This document shows positions 1 to 10,440 of a DNA stretch of 64,000 nt, piece by piece. Position 1 is the first letter of the stretch. Every line of letters starts with the position of its first letter. The notes below the pieces were generated by a model. That model did no database searches, had not been told where the DNA came from, and saw only the letters and a program-made list of their open reading frames with translations. The DNA comes from Clitopilus passeckerianus (Eukaryota > Basidiomycota > Agaricomycetes > Agaricales > Entolomataceae): positions 1,054,001 to 1,118,000 of the forward strand of contig CALYLX010000127.1 of NCBI GenBank assembly GCA_944990035.1, in the 5' to 3' direction. Both the position numbers and the translations under genes were made by a program.

Positions 1-1086
1 AGAATCACAGAAACTTCCCATTAGTAGTGCCATTAGATACGCACAGTCCATGAACCGGCTTTGCATCTATGAAAACAATATCACATTAGCATCGGAAGCA
101 CTCGTTTTGGATGGATGTAGAGAGGCGTACCCTTTCAGCGTCATGGAGTTCCTTCATGAAACAGGCATGTTCCTGGACTCCCGGAATACCGAAGGTCTGC
201 ACTTCCGCACCAACAGCCATGACAAGGTAATCATAGGGAATTGTAGTCTTGGACACACTACCCTTGACGGGAGAGGTATCTATTTGCTCCTTAAGTTCTA
301 CGCACGTTATTGTGAGGATGTTCGCTTACCGGTGAAAGTGACGGTTTTGGTAACAGGCTGGTGGCAGCGCGTCAGAGTATTGGAAGCTTCTTTTGGCTGT
401 GTTACTTACATCAACTGCCTGAGCATCTGCCTCGATGACAGTGACCGCTCGAGCCTTGTGACGAGTGATGTAGCGGGTAGGCTGGATGATTGAACGTGGG
501 CTCAACGTTCCAACCGCAACGCTGGGCAGTAGTGGAGTAAATAGGAAGAAGTTCTTCGGGCTGATGACGATCTAAGAATAGATGTGGTGTTAGGAAGGTG
601 CAATCTCGAGGATGCAAAGAGTGCAAGGAACGTACCACATTGTATTCCGAAGTATCGAGGTGCTTCAACAAGCTCGTCGCACCCCACCCACTACCGAGGA
701 TTACGACTGTCTTCTTTGAACTGTCGGGGGGCAATTGTACACCTGGGTGCTTTTCGCGCTGAGTGACGTAGTAGAAGGATCCACCACCAAGAGTCACAAC
801 AGCTAGAGTCGAGTAGCCAAGGTATTGTAGGAACTTTTTCCATCTCGACTCCTTGTACACGGGAAGTTCAGGAGCCTGCCGGAGAGCGATGAGTTAGACC
901 CCGGTGAACGTGAACTTGGTTTGATTAGACGCGACGACATACAGGAGACGTGCTGGATTGTTCACTAGTCGGTCCTTGCTGTGTGGTCAACGACCTCCGT
1001 GCTAGAATAGTCTGGGCAGAAGCCCTGCTGACATGTGAATGTGACCGGGGCAAGGTCGATCTGGTCTGGGCCAATGCCCGCAACAT
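1..1086 (-). CDS. Type II (alternative) NADH:ubiquinone oxidoreductase, mitochondrial, 5' part only
   Basis: Rotenone-insensitive NADH dehydrogenase passing electrons from NADH to ubiquinone at the inner mitochondrial membrane without proton pumping. Inferred exons: 1086-943, 875-636, 571-410, 357-330, 279-131, 66-45; an intron opened at 44 leaves the window, so the C-terminal part is missing. Exon 1 encodes an Arg/Ser-rich, acid-poor presequence beginning MLRALAQTRSTLPRSHSH, then a hydrophobic stretch (YLGYSTLAVVTLGGG) and the dinucleotide-binding motif VVILGSGWGATS. Later conserved blocks include SPKNFFLFTPLLPSVAVGTL, RSIIQPTRYI, VTKTVTF, YDYLVMAVGAEVQTFGIPG and EHACFMKELHDAE, in the order seen in fungal NDE/NDI enzymes. 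All phases agree. External (NDE) versus internal (NDI) type cannot be decided from this part. Confidence 0.88.
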
Positions 1087-1658
1087 CCGAGGTGCTGAAG
1101 ATGCATAACAGTTGGTCCATAGCCGAAACCAAATTGCAGAACGACTAACCTTGCCTATTCAACATGGTGTCCAACTAGCAGGCCGCTTTTGACGGTGGTG
1201 AAGTGGATTTTGGGGGGTGGGAGTAATGTATTGGGCTATCTCTACAACCTCGAGTCGAAGGCGTCATTAGTTTATGACTGGAAAACTTTTCCTCACGTCA
1301 AGTGGCTGTGTCCGCTTCTTTCGCCGAACTGATCCGGACAAGTCGCTCAAGCAGTCTGTCTAAACCCACCCTGGCCGCCGTCTGTTCGCCGTTTACGTTT
1401 ATATGACTCCTTATCACGTCTGTTATCTTCGTTTCAACCCATGTTCGTCTCCGTATTGTCCCGGAGAGCGCTCTACCAAGGAAACACCTGAATTAGCCCT
1501 GATTCCTCCATGAAATCTGTCGGCCGTAAAAGTCAAATCTCAGAGCGTCGGATTGCTCGGTTACTTGATCGAAAGTTTTGAGTCCGGTTTTATTCATTTT
1601 CCAGAGATTATCTATACAAGGTACAGCCGGAGGAGATCGCAGCAACCATACAACGAGC
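1087..1658. other. Intergenic spacer
   Basis: About 570 bases between the start of the NADH dehydrogenase gene and the 3' end of the GMC gene. It must hold the NADH dehydrogenase promoter. No coding region, clear TATA box or repeat was seen. Confidence 0.5.
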
Positions 1659-3835
1659 CTACGCATTTTTCCAGCTATTTCTAATCAAATCTGCAGCTCT
1701 TTCTGCAATAACGTAGACCGGGAACATTGTATGAGCGGATGGTATGAAAGGCTAAAGCCAAGAATATGTCATTTAAGGTGTCAGGGTTTTCGGCAACAGC
1801 CAAGACTCACCATCACCGAAGCATCCACTACCCTCAATCCATGCACTCCTTTCACCCTCAAATCGGGATCCACGACACCTGCCTTTGACCCATTGGCAGA
1901 CATGGCGCAAGTGCCCACGAGATGGTCAGCACTGTGAGCGTGGTCTTTGATGTACTTCTCGTAATCCTCGTCGTTCGTGACGGACTCCAGCCCACCAGCT
2001 GGTGAGATGACGTAGTCCTTGAAAGTTGGGGCGGCCACGAATCGCTGAGCGGCTTTGATGGCTTCACGCATGGCAAGAAGGTCATACTGAGATGTGAAGT
2101 AGCCGGGATCAATGGCTGGCGGCATGAAGGGATCTGAGGAAGTCAAAGATAATGCACCGCCTGTAAGAGGGAGCGAGGACGGTTACGAACGCAGAACAAA
2201 GTGAAGCGAGTGACTTACGACTCAGAGGTGCGGCAACCTGAGTGACAATTCCCAGGTAGTTCCCTTGTGGGAGGTCGGGCCTTACCCCTCCATTCTGCAA
2301 GGTCAATGTGAGCAGAGGAATTTGTATAGGTAGGTGATTGAGGAAACCTACAACTATCAGCATCTCGAAATGAGGCGCGTTTGGACCTGCCGATGGGTCT
2401 TCATATTCCTTGAATGCAGGAGAATCGGGCGGTAGTCGACCCCAGCCGACATGGCTGATACCGTTCACAACGAACGGTCCCTGTTTTGATTCTTGCCACT
2501 GCTGAAGCGCTTCTCCAACAAGTGTGACATCCTTGAACCTGTACGCTTGAGTTAGGACCAGACCTCGTCGAATGAGAGGAGACTCACTTTTCCAAGGTGT
2601 CCGTAGAGTTGACGAGCCACGAGTTTCCAATGGACGGATGGTCCACCAAGTTCTTCCCTACGTCGGGGAGGTCAAATGTTGGCTCAACGCCAGCCGCAGA
2701 AAGTTCTGCAGCAGGACCAATCCCTGAATGAAGGAGTATGTGCGGGGTGCCAACCGTTCCAGCCGACAGGATAACCTCTTTTGAAGCCATGACCGTTGAC
2801 CTTGGGCCAGTAGCGTCCTGAGCCAATTCGACAGTCCTGAATACCTTGTCGTCGCAACCATCTTCTTTCGAGGTGGGCAGTACCCGTGTAACCCTGGTGC
2901 CCACTAGAATATGTAGATTTGGTCGAGCCCTCACGTCAGGAGAAAGGTACGCCGTTGTGGAACTGCTTCTCTTCCCTCCTTCAATTGTGTATTGCATGTA
3001 GCCCACGCCCAAGAGGTTCCCTGAGGCATGGTCCTGGTTATAGGGGAACTCTTCAGGCAACTCCTTCGTAGCTTGAATAATACGAGAGTCGATGCCTTGG
3101 GGATAACCTGCCAGGCTGACAGCAACTTTCCCAGTCCCGTCATGATTGTGAACACCGGGAGTGTATTGGCCTGTGGTATCGTGATTGTCTACTGGTGGGA
3201 CCCATCGTTCTGTCTATACAATCGCTTCGTAAGCCTTAGAAGGAGAAGCAGAAGCAGAGAAGCGGACTTTACGAATGAAAGGCTGAAGCTTTTCCCAGGT
3301 CCAGCCTTCGTCTCCAGTCAGCTTCGCAAACCGGTCGAAGTCGGACGGAGAGCCTCTAGTGTAGAGCATCCCATCTGCATCATGGGTGTCAATAACTGAG
3401 AGCCGATAAGGTAGACCTTGACCTTACTCAACGAGCTGGAGCCTCCAAGGAGATGGCCCCTTGGGATACTGACGCTTCTTCCGTTCAGCCCCGGTTGAGG
3501 AATAGTCGAGTTATTCCAATCGCATTCGGTCTTCTGAAGGAAGTAGTAGAAACAGGGTACTTCTGCATTTAGGATGCCTTCATTCCTGTCATTAACAGTC
3601 AGGTGTGGTATGAGACATGGAAAGACAGAACTACGAACAAAGGTCCACTTTCGATGACGAGAACAGTCCAGTCAGGGTTCTCTGATAGGCAACTGGCGAC
3701 TGCGTTGCCCCCTGTTCCACCTTCCATATTGTCAGGATGCGGTGACAGGACCACAAATTCACTTTACATACCCCCTACAACGACGAAATCGTAGGCTATG
3801 GATGGTAATTCCGTGAGAGCAGCGTAAAGCGGCAT
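1659..3835 (-). CDS. GMC oxidoreductase (aryl-alcohol-oxidase-like flavoenzyme)
   Basis: FAD enzyme of the glucose-methanol-choline family. Nine inferred exons: 3835-3772, 3720-3639, 3585-3428, 3374-3268, 3213-2588, 2538-2352, 2294-2219, 2160-1811, 1751-1659; they sum to 580 aa with consistent phases. Visible motifs: FAD-binding YDFVVVGGGTGGNAVA near the N-terminus, GHLLGGSSSLNGMLYTRGS, DNHDTTGQYTPG, and the C-terminal HLVGTCAM. The likely catalytic pair is His513 and His557, 44 residues apart as in aryl-alcohol oxidase. No clear secretion signal precedes the FAD motif, so location is uncertain. The intron 2351-2295 is 57 nt and stop-free, so unspliced reading stays open. The donor after the RK of exon 4 is GTCCGC; a competing GTAAAG donor 5 nt upstream would change two residues. 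The substrate cannot be named. Confidence 0.9.
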
Positions 3836-4803
3836 CGTAGTACACCTTCTTTTTGCGTCTGAAGTTGGTATTCGCCGTTTGACCCATCCATATTGCAAAG
3901 CTTATAAGTATTGTAGCTTATCATACAAGACCGAAGAACCCCGCGATGAGGAAGACAGATTTGACAAGGATTCGAACTGGGTGGATCGCACTCATGATCA
4001 GGATGTTATAATCGCACCTGGGTTCGATCGGTCAGGTGGCTTATGCTGTGTATAGTTTACATGTCCAAAACCATCACGCTCGGGACTTAGCTTCAAGCTT
4101 CAACTTTCAATACCACGGCACAGACCTCGATGCTTCTTAGCCCAGGAGATGACCCACCCCTTGACCCCTCACAAGTTCTCGGCAGTGACTCTGTGCGGTC
4201 GAATACATCGTATTGGCATTCTGCCACACTTGCCAAGGCAAGCAAAAAGTGTATCGTCTTCTTCAGCTGAGCCAAACGAAGCACTTCGAAACCGAGACCT
4301 AGCAAATTCAGATCTCAATCCTCAGAGTTGCCAGAGTTCCTCCTTGACAGCTGCAATATCTGGACATGTGGTCAAAGTCTTAGTTCCTGGTTGGCACACT
4401 GTCTCATTGGCTGGGATAGCACTCTTACTATGAAGGTGATCAGTGGGGATGGCGGTTACACTGCGTCCTGGCAGAGTTCAGAGCAAGCCTAGTTTCTTCC
4501 GTTACCCCTAGCAGCTACGGTGTCTGCCTTGAAGAGGTAATGCACAGCCGAAGGTTGACTCTTGCACCAACATAAATACTAGGAGGACTAGCTGCTAAAG
4601 TCTTTCGAGTGACTGATACTCCCAGGAAAATATATATTTCTAGATATTTTCAGGAGGGGGTTAACTCGGAGACCAGCAGCTAGTTCGCCATATTCCGTTG
4701 TTGGTGCAAAAGTCTTCCGACACATGGTGGGAAATGCTTTCTCGGCCTTCCGCATTTAACTGCAGGAACAGCGGAGATTTAGAAGGTTCTGGACCATTCT
4801 GGA
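3836..4803. other. Intergenic spacer with a degraded tRNA-like stretch
   Basis: Roughly 970 bases between the GMC start and the NACHT gene. No convincing exon was seen. Bases about 3961-4044 contain a B-box-like GGTTCGATC at 4021-4029 and an upstream A-box-like segment, but stems do not pair, so at most this is a decayed tRNA or SINE fragment. Confidence 0.4.
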
Positions 4804-6747
4804 ATGTCGCCGGTAACCGGTTGCCAGTCGGAGCAAGCAACACCAAATTCGGAAGAATCAATCCCCACGTCTACACTTCGCAAGGCGCCTCGATCATCCC
4901 AGATGTCCATATTTCAAAACGCTTCCAACGTTCAGGCCAGTGGAAGTCAATTTCAAGGGGCAGAAACCATTTTCAATTTTCACGGTGCTTCGACCGTGAA
5001 TTTTGCCGATTCCACTCCTGTGAATCTTCTAAGGCTCTCACAGTACGTGGCAGCGAGCGCATTCCATGATTCGAATGAGGGAATTCATTCACCACGGTGT
5101 CACCCAGTTACGCGACACCGTCTTAATGATAGAATATGGCATTGGGCAACGCATGCGGACCATTCAGCGCCTGTGCTCTGGATTAAAGGTGGAACTGGTA
5201 CCGGGAAAACAGCTGTAGCACGTTGGCTTGCTGAGAGCCTTGCTGCGCGTGGTTTTCCCCTAGCCGCCGTCTTCTGTTCACATGTATACGAAGGTTGTAC
5301 CTGTGTACGGCTTTTGGTGACGACGTTGGCATACCAGCTAGCGGTCACAGCTCCATCGCTTTGGCCCTACATCGAGCAGCCCATGATTCGTGACCCTCTC
5401 CTGTTCAGTAGAACCCTCAGGGCACAAATCTATCAACTTATAACCATACCGTTGAAAAGTGCTTATGAGCAAGGGGTTATTACGACTCCTGTCTACTTCG
5501 TGCTTGATGGCCTCGAAAGCCACCAAACCTCCCCGACGAATTCAATGTCGTCAATTGGCCAAGCACAACTCGAGATAATGGAGGCCATGATGAATTTGAA
5601 TTTACAACATGTCCCCGCCCGGATCCTCTTCACTAGCCGACCCTGTCGCATTGGGGATACCCATTCACCCACGTTCCTTGAATACGTCGACTTGGACGAC
5701 TACATTGAACAGGACAAAGATATTCGTGCATTCTTCGAGTTTGAACTCGAAGGAGTCTGGCGAGCTAGATTAGCCGATATACCACCAACGACATGGCCAT
5801 CAGAGGAGCATGTAGCTTATCTGACGCAGAAGGCTTCAAGAAGCTTTACATATGCTTCTCTAGTCCTGCAATACATCAAATCCTCACCCCTAGATCCTCG
5901 CCATAGCTTGGATATTGTATTGGGGATCACCAGCCACATTGATGTCGGACCAGAGGACGCACCATTCCGCGAGCTCGATATGCTCTATGAACACATCCTC
6001 AAGCCTATCATTCCGAACCCACGCCGAGATCTAGCCAACCAACACCACTCCCTTTCTTTCAAAATTCTTGGGAATCTGTGTCTGTGTCAACTTTATGCTG
6101 TCGATCTTGGGTTGGCAAACACAGAACTGTTCTCCGGGGTTGCTGCTCAGACTCCCATCTTTCTCGGCAGGTTGCTCTGCCTCCCTGTCGACACCATATC
6201 CAGTCATCTGTCCCAATTGACGCCTATCCTTCGGGTACCACCGATGAATCGATGGGCTTTGGACAGAATATCTTTCATTCACGATTCCCTTGTGGATTAC
6301 TTGATCCGTGTTCCTCAACCCGGGGAATCGTATGTCGTTCTCACCGAAGCGCTGTTGTATTATCAGCTCAGGCTCTTAAAACATATGTGGGCCTTGTCAA
6401 GCAACGGTTTCTGGCGACGGCACGACCCCAATCCTTATGTCCTTGCCCGCTTTCTGGTGCGAGCATTTACATCCCCAATTCCCTTTCCAGCTCCCCTATC
6501 TCTAGAAATACGCGACAGCTTAGAAGCTCTAATGACTATGGACGATGGCCGATATAACGATTACTACAAAAGAATATATCGCCCTCCACTCGGCCTTGTT
6601 CCGTCTAGGCAGTTCCTCTTGCCAAATATACTTGGTTCGGAGGACCATGCAGCACTGCTCCAGTACCTGCAGGTAGGAGTGTCGTTCACGGCGTTGAGGG
6701 AGGGGCTAATTCCAAGTTTTTCAGAGTTACGCCACCAAACACTATGA
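4804..6747 (+). CDS. NACHT-type P-loop NTPase (fungal NLR-like protein)
   Basis: STAND-class NTPase resembling agaricomycete NLR-like proteins, a family proposed to act in self/non-self recognition and programmed cell death. A single open frame gives 647 aa. The N-terminal ~70 residues carry the FQNASNVQASGSQFQGAET-type segment common before NACHT domains in mushrooms. The Walker A motif GGTGTGKTA begins near residue 129, Walker B-like VYFVLDGLE near 233-241, and ARILFTSRPC follows. The remainder is helical with no ankyrin, WD40 or TPR repeats visible, shorter than typical full NLRs. Alternative model: a GTAGGA donor after 6672 joined to an acceptor at 6759-6760 replaces the last 24 residues with 98 others, including a hydrophobic segment. 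In-frame ATGs at 4804 and 4903 both precede the domain. Confidence 0.8.
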   Translation: MSPVTGCQSEQATPNSEESIPTSTLRKAPRSSQMSIFQNASNVQASGSQFQGAETIFNFHGASTVNFADSTPVNLLRLSQYVAASAFHDSNEGIHSPRCHPVTRHRLNDRIWHWATHADHSAPVLWIKGGTGTGKTAVARWLAESLAARGFPLAAVFCSHVYEGCTCVRLLVTTLAYQLAVTAPSLWPYIEQPMIRDPLLFSRTLRAQIYQLITIPLKSAYEQGVITTPVYFVLDGLESHQTSPTNSMSSIGQAQLEIMEAMMNLNLQHVPARILFTSRPCRIGDTHSPTFLEYVDLDDYIEQDKDIRAFFEFELEGVWRARLADIPPTTWPSEEHVAYLTQKASRSFTYASLVLQYIKSSPLDPRHSLDIVLGITSHIDVGPEDAPFRELDMLYEHILKPIIPNPRRDLANQHHSLSFKILGNLCLCQLYAVDLGLANTELFSGVAAQTPIFLGRLLCLPVDTISSHLSQLTPILRVPPMNRWALDRISFIHDSLVDYLIRVPQPGESYVVLTEALLYYQLRLLKHMWALSSNGFWRRHDPNPYVLARFLVRAFTSPIPFPAPLSLEIRDSLEALMTMDDGRYNDYYKRIYRPPLGLVPSRQFLLPNILGSEDHAALLQYLQVGVSFTALREGLIPSFSELRHQTL

Positions 6748-7298
6748 GCCGTCCTTGCAGCTCAGATGGCGGAAGCGTGCATTATTGATGACGCAGGTCG
6801 CATCTTTACGCGCCCTCGCCATATTGACCCAGGAATTCAGATCCAGATCCCACAATCTTCATCAATATCATGAAATCCTGCCAATTTTGTTTCCTCTTTT
6901 AGCTCTGTTAGCACTGCTCATTTTCATCCCCTCCCTTCATGAACCTCTCCCCTTAATAACCCTCGAAGATTTCCTGAATCAACTAGGGGGCCATGGCCTA
7001 AGGTACCTTATGAACGCACGGTCTGACGCCCGAATCCTAGATATATATGTCCTGTAATTATGTAACTTAGATAGTAGTATTGAACTTTTGTGCAAACCAT
7101 TGTCCTGGTACCGTAACACCTAGGGGGTCCCAACTATCTATATAGTATGCGCCATATCATTCGTCTAGCATTCGTGTCTGCAACTCCGAGTCTCACTATC
7201 CCTCAATTTAGGGCCGGGTCTGCTACCGCATTAGTACTTGGGAGACCGCGCCAGGTAATTAGACACTTGTCAACTCGAAAGTTCTCAATGGCTTGACC
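6748..7298. other. Spacer with possible alternative last exon of the NACHT gene
   Basis: Bases 6761-7057 read openly in phase with the NACHT gene if an 89-nt intron 6673-6760 is removed (donor CAG|GTAGGA, acceptor TTGCAG). The added 98 residues include a strongly hydrophobic run (ILPILFPLLALLALLIFI). Whether it is used cannot be told from sequence alone. Nothing recognisable was seen at 7058-7298. Confidence 0.35.
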
Positions 7299-7777
7299 AT
7301 GCCAGGCCTATCCGCATTCCAGCTCCCCCTTGATGCAAGCGGCCCTCCCGCTGGGTATGGTTGGGCAGACTCGACGAGCAGATTTCTTGGGAAGCGTCGC
7401 TGCGTTATATGTGGACTTTCCGATACCCTAAGCTATTGCTCTTGACATCAAGCACCGCTACCCTCCCTTCCCTTCCCTATTTATACTTCACGAGCTGTGC
7501 GTCCGCAGACCCCACTCCTTCCAACCAATTAATCCCGACATGCTAGATGATTTGCTTTTCCGAGATGGGATACCGTCGGATGGAGTACTCAATAGCATGG
7601 CAGACACACAGCAGGCCTGAACGAAGACGTCGTTGCCGATATCCTTGCACCAACACGTGCAAGCCCGTCTTGAAAGGCACGTGTGGTAGAAGGTACAACC
7701 TGGACTGGCACGGTAGCAGAAAACATCAAGAAATACGAATCCTCTGTTGGGGTAGAGGATGAGCATCGACGTTATTC
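7299..7777 (+). pseudogene. Broken copy of the HNH-nuclease gene
   Basis: Homologous over its whole length to the intact HNH gene at 10829-11814. It starts MPGLSAFQLPLDASGPPAG against MPALSTFQLPLDPSGPPAG, and its C-terminal part (SWKACVVEGTPWTGTAAENI in the intact gene) is also recognisable. It keeps the CxxC (CVICG) but has lost the core: sequence jumps from the counterpart of 11022 to the counterpart of 11370, deleting both introns, the HCHII motif and the CGTHH motif. A second deletion removes a linker, and in-frame stops follow. It lies in the same orientation 3.5 kb upstream, so a dispersed or tandem duplication followed by decay is likely. A MITE-like element begins 28 bases further on. 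Confidence 0.8.
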
Positions 7778-7804
7778 CGGTTTATACGATTTTTTGAACT
7801 ATTA

Positions 7805-7829
7805 CAGCCGTTTGCATATTGTTAGGCCA
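7805..7829 (+). repeat. Left terminal inverted repeat of the MITE
   Basis: Reverse complement of 8014-8038 without mismatch over 25 bases; adjoining TA at 7803-7804. Confidence 0.85.
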
Positions 7830-8013
7830 TCGCGGAAAATATATGTGCGCAAGCTGGGTCGAAATTCTTGATAACCGACGCTTCCGGAGCTCAAGCCAGG
7901 GGAAGTGGAGAGGGAGGCGAGCAACTGACCGAGCCAGAGCCTGCACCAGATGGTCCAGACCCCTTCGCATATCATTAATTTTGGCTCCGCCTCTACGCGT
8001 CTTTTTTCCACAG

Positions 8014-8038
8014 TGGCCTAACAATATGCAAACGGCTG
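8014..8038 (-). repeat. Right terminal inverted repeat of the MITE
   Basis: Reverse complement of 7805-7829; adjoining TA at 8039-8040. Confidence 0.85.
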
Positions 8039-8381
8039 TAATGTGGGAGCTTCTGATTTCCGGATAAGTATGATTATTTCCGCTGGATTTACGAACGATC
8101 GGTAAATCCGTAAGTCTCTGCAGCCTGTGTATCTTGCTTTCACCCGCTGCCCCCAAGTAGCACCACTTCTGGTACCTCTGATGAAGGCATCCAATGGTCA
8201 CCGTCGGATAAGTCACCGTTCAAGTTTGCGAGGGCCACAGCGACGTGGTCTTTCCAAGAGGACCTTGAGAGGAACCGCAGTGCCGAGCGAGCGGCGGCGT
8301 GGAGGAAGATAGCGTAGGGAAATAGAATGGAGCTAGGATCGATTAGGGGTTAGGCTACGGAATAAATGACATTATAGTTAT
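8039..8381. other. Intergenic spacer
   Basis: 340 bases between the MITE and the 3' end of the beta-lactamase-like gene. No gene, repeat or RNA was recognised. Confidence 0.4.
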
Positions 8382-10440
8382 TCAGCCCCCCATGTTCGGA
8401 ATTTCATTCACGAATACACTTTGCTTTTGCTGCTGCACGTTGAGTCCGTTATTCCTTATCCTTGCGAACCAAACCTCAGCCCTCTCCTTCGCCGTGTTGC
8501 CAGAAGGGCTTCGTACCCCTCCACCAGCACCCCATATGCCTCCAGTGAATGCGATTCCTTCCAAGTCACCATCGACCTGCGCCAGAGCAGAAACACCCAA
8601 GTCTTGCGCCCAATAAGGGTTGGATGAAATCCCTGTTGGCTATAAATTGCCAAGCATTTCCCATCAACAAGAGCACCGATGTGATAAATGGGAGGTACGG
8701 ACCTGGACTTGAATGACGGAAAGATTGAATAAATCACCATCGAAATGCTTGAGAACAATGTGCGAAAGGGAGGTCGCGTTCCATGAGGCAACGAAGGTTG
8801 GTATATCTGGCATCACAATACCAGGAAGGAGAGTTGAGATACTCGCCCTTAGTGCATTGCATGATGTTGAGGCACCAGTAAACATGCTTGAGGAAGTGGA
8901 GGGAGTGACATAACAGAACTCCGTTTTGCCATATCCATCATTATTATACATTCCTTCCACGCCCTGGATGTCTCCGAAGGGAAAGGTTGCGTTCGCAGGC
9001 CGAGGCGAAGGCTTGTGACCGGGTGGAAGGTAGATTGCTTGGTAGCGGGAATTCCAATCGACCTGGTCAAGTCCAAAAAGCCTATCTGTTAGGTAATATT
9101 GTACGATCCGAACAAGAGCTCCCCCAAACTCGTTGTCGTTTGAAAGCACAGCAATTCCGTAGTTTGAATTGGGGTATCGAGCGATGATGCTAATGTAGCC
9201 AGGGTTTGTCCCGCCATGTTCGATGAATTCTGAAGGAGTTCTGGAAGTCAGCTTCTCGAATCCGGGAGGAGTTGGTCAAACACCGTACGTACCTTGTCCT
9301 CGATAACTCCCCCTCTCCTGCCCTGCCCCATATACTGTAGGGCTCATCTCAGGGAAAGTCGCAGCACCATACCTGACACTAACGCCTGTCGCCAGTTTCT
9401 GCACTACATCGGCCGGAATAACGCTCTCATTCGTCTCTGGGTTGACCCCATTGAGAAGCAAGACTTGAAGCCATCTCGCAAGATCAGCAGCAGAGCTAAT
9501 CACGCCTCCGTCTCCGGCGTCATTAGATCCGTCTTCTCCGCAATCTGGAAGCCAGTATGATAAAGTACGAGGCGTGACTTTTCCTCCCGCGGGGTCTCGG
9601 CCAATGGGATCAGCTAGTTCGCCTGTCCTATTTGCAATGTCGTAGGCATAGGTGGTGCTGTTCAGACCTAGCTTGTCAAAAACATTCTCTTTGACATAGC
9701 GAGCGAAAGGCTGATGGGAAGGGAGGAGTGTCGGAACGAGTGCAGCTAAGGCCTTGTACATGATGTTGTTGTATTGCCAAGTATCCCGGAACGGCGCTGA
9801 AGGCCTGAGGTTGCGAAGTTTTTGAAGCTATAACATGATGGGTTGGTTTTTGAGAGAAGTGTTCTAGTTAGCAGAAAACATACAATATCCGCGTCCGTGT
9901 CGCCCCTACGAATAGCAGCGTCGTGTCTCGGTACGCCGGTCCTGTGGCTCAAGAGATCTTGGACAGTTGCTTCCTTGCTGGCAACCTCGTCTACCAGTCC
10001 CCATCCTGGAAGCACTTCCCTCATCTTTGAAGTCCATTGAAGGGGCGGAGAAACACGGGAATCATGAATGAGGAGACCTGTTGCGATGGCAGTGAAAAGC
10101 TAGCAAAAACGGAGGATATTAGAACTTGCAGATCTATCGAGTGTTCGGAGAAGATAAGACATGCCTTTGAATTCGACGCAATGCTGAAGAGTGTGTTCCC
10201 TGTCACATTTTTGCTCCCATCCAACTTCGCAAAGCCGTATCCCGTAGTCTCGACATACCAGCCTGTCTCAGAGGTGGCATCATGTCTGACTACGGCAACA
10301 GCAATTCCCGCGGGGGACTTCCATTGCCCCAGAACGTTCTTGACAAAAGCCTCCGTCGATGAGTCAAGTATAGGCTCGAGCTGGGTGGATGCAATGGCGG
10401 CATGAATGAGGAAAAAGACGGCACAGGACAGGGATCTCAT
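8382..10440 (-). CDS. Secreted serine hydrolase of the beta-lactamase/transpeptidase-like fold
   Basis: Class C beta-lactamase-related protein, 603 aa, from exons 10440-10165, 10099-9884, 9827-9293, 9229-8703 and 8639-8382. The start MRSLSCAVFFLIHAAIAS is a good signal peptide. The three active-site boxes of the fold are present: SxxK as SNSK (Ser89-Lys92), YxN as YNN (Tyr183) and HGG (347-349) in place of KTG. A long C-terminal domain follows, ending in a region with GDLEGIAFTGGIWGAG and ERAEVWFAR, a layout I associate with fungal members of this family. Such fungal proteins are probably esterases, lactamases or peptidases, and the substrate is unknown. The first intron has a GC donor (AAG|GCATGT) and intron 4 a GTCCGT donor; both are needed to keep the active site and frame. 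Confidence 0.87.

Larger units (their letters stand above)
7805..8038. mobile_element. MITE-like element, 234 bp, TA target duplication
   Basis: Perfect 25-bp terminal inverted repeats at 7805-7829 and 8014-8038 (outer end CAGCCGTTTGC, inner end GTTAGGCCA), flanked by TA at 7803-7804 and 8039-8040. The symmetry continues one or two bases outside and, imperfectly, inside. No transposase is encoded. TA duplication and short TIRs suggest a non-autonomous Tc1/mariner-type element; this class assignment is inference. It sits just downstream of the HNH pseudogene. Confidence 0.75.

Noticed and set aside
50..493. Plus-strand 147-codon frame at the left edge
   Set aside because: It lies antisense to exons 3-6 of the NADH dehydrogenase, whose minus-strand exons match a known family.
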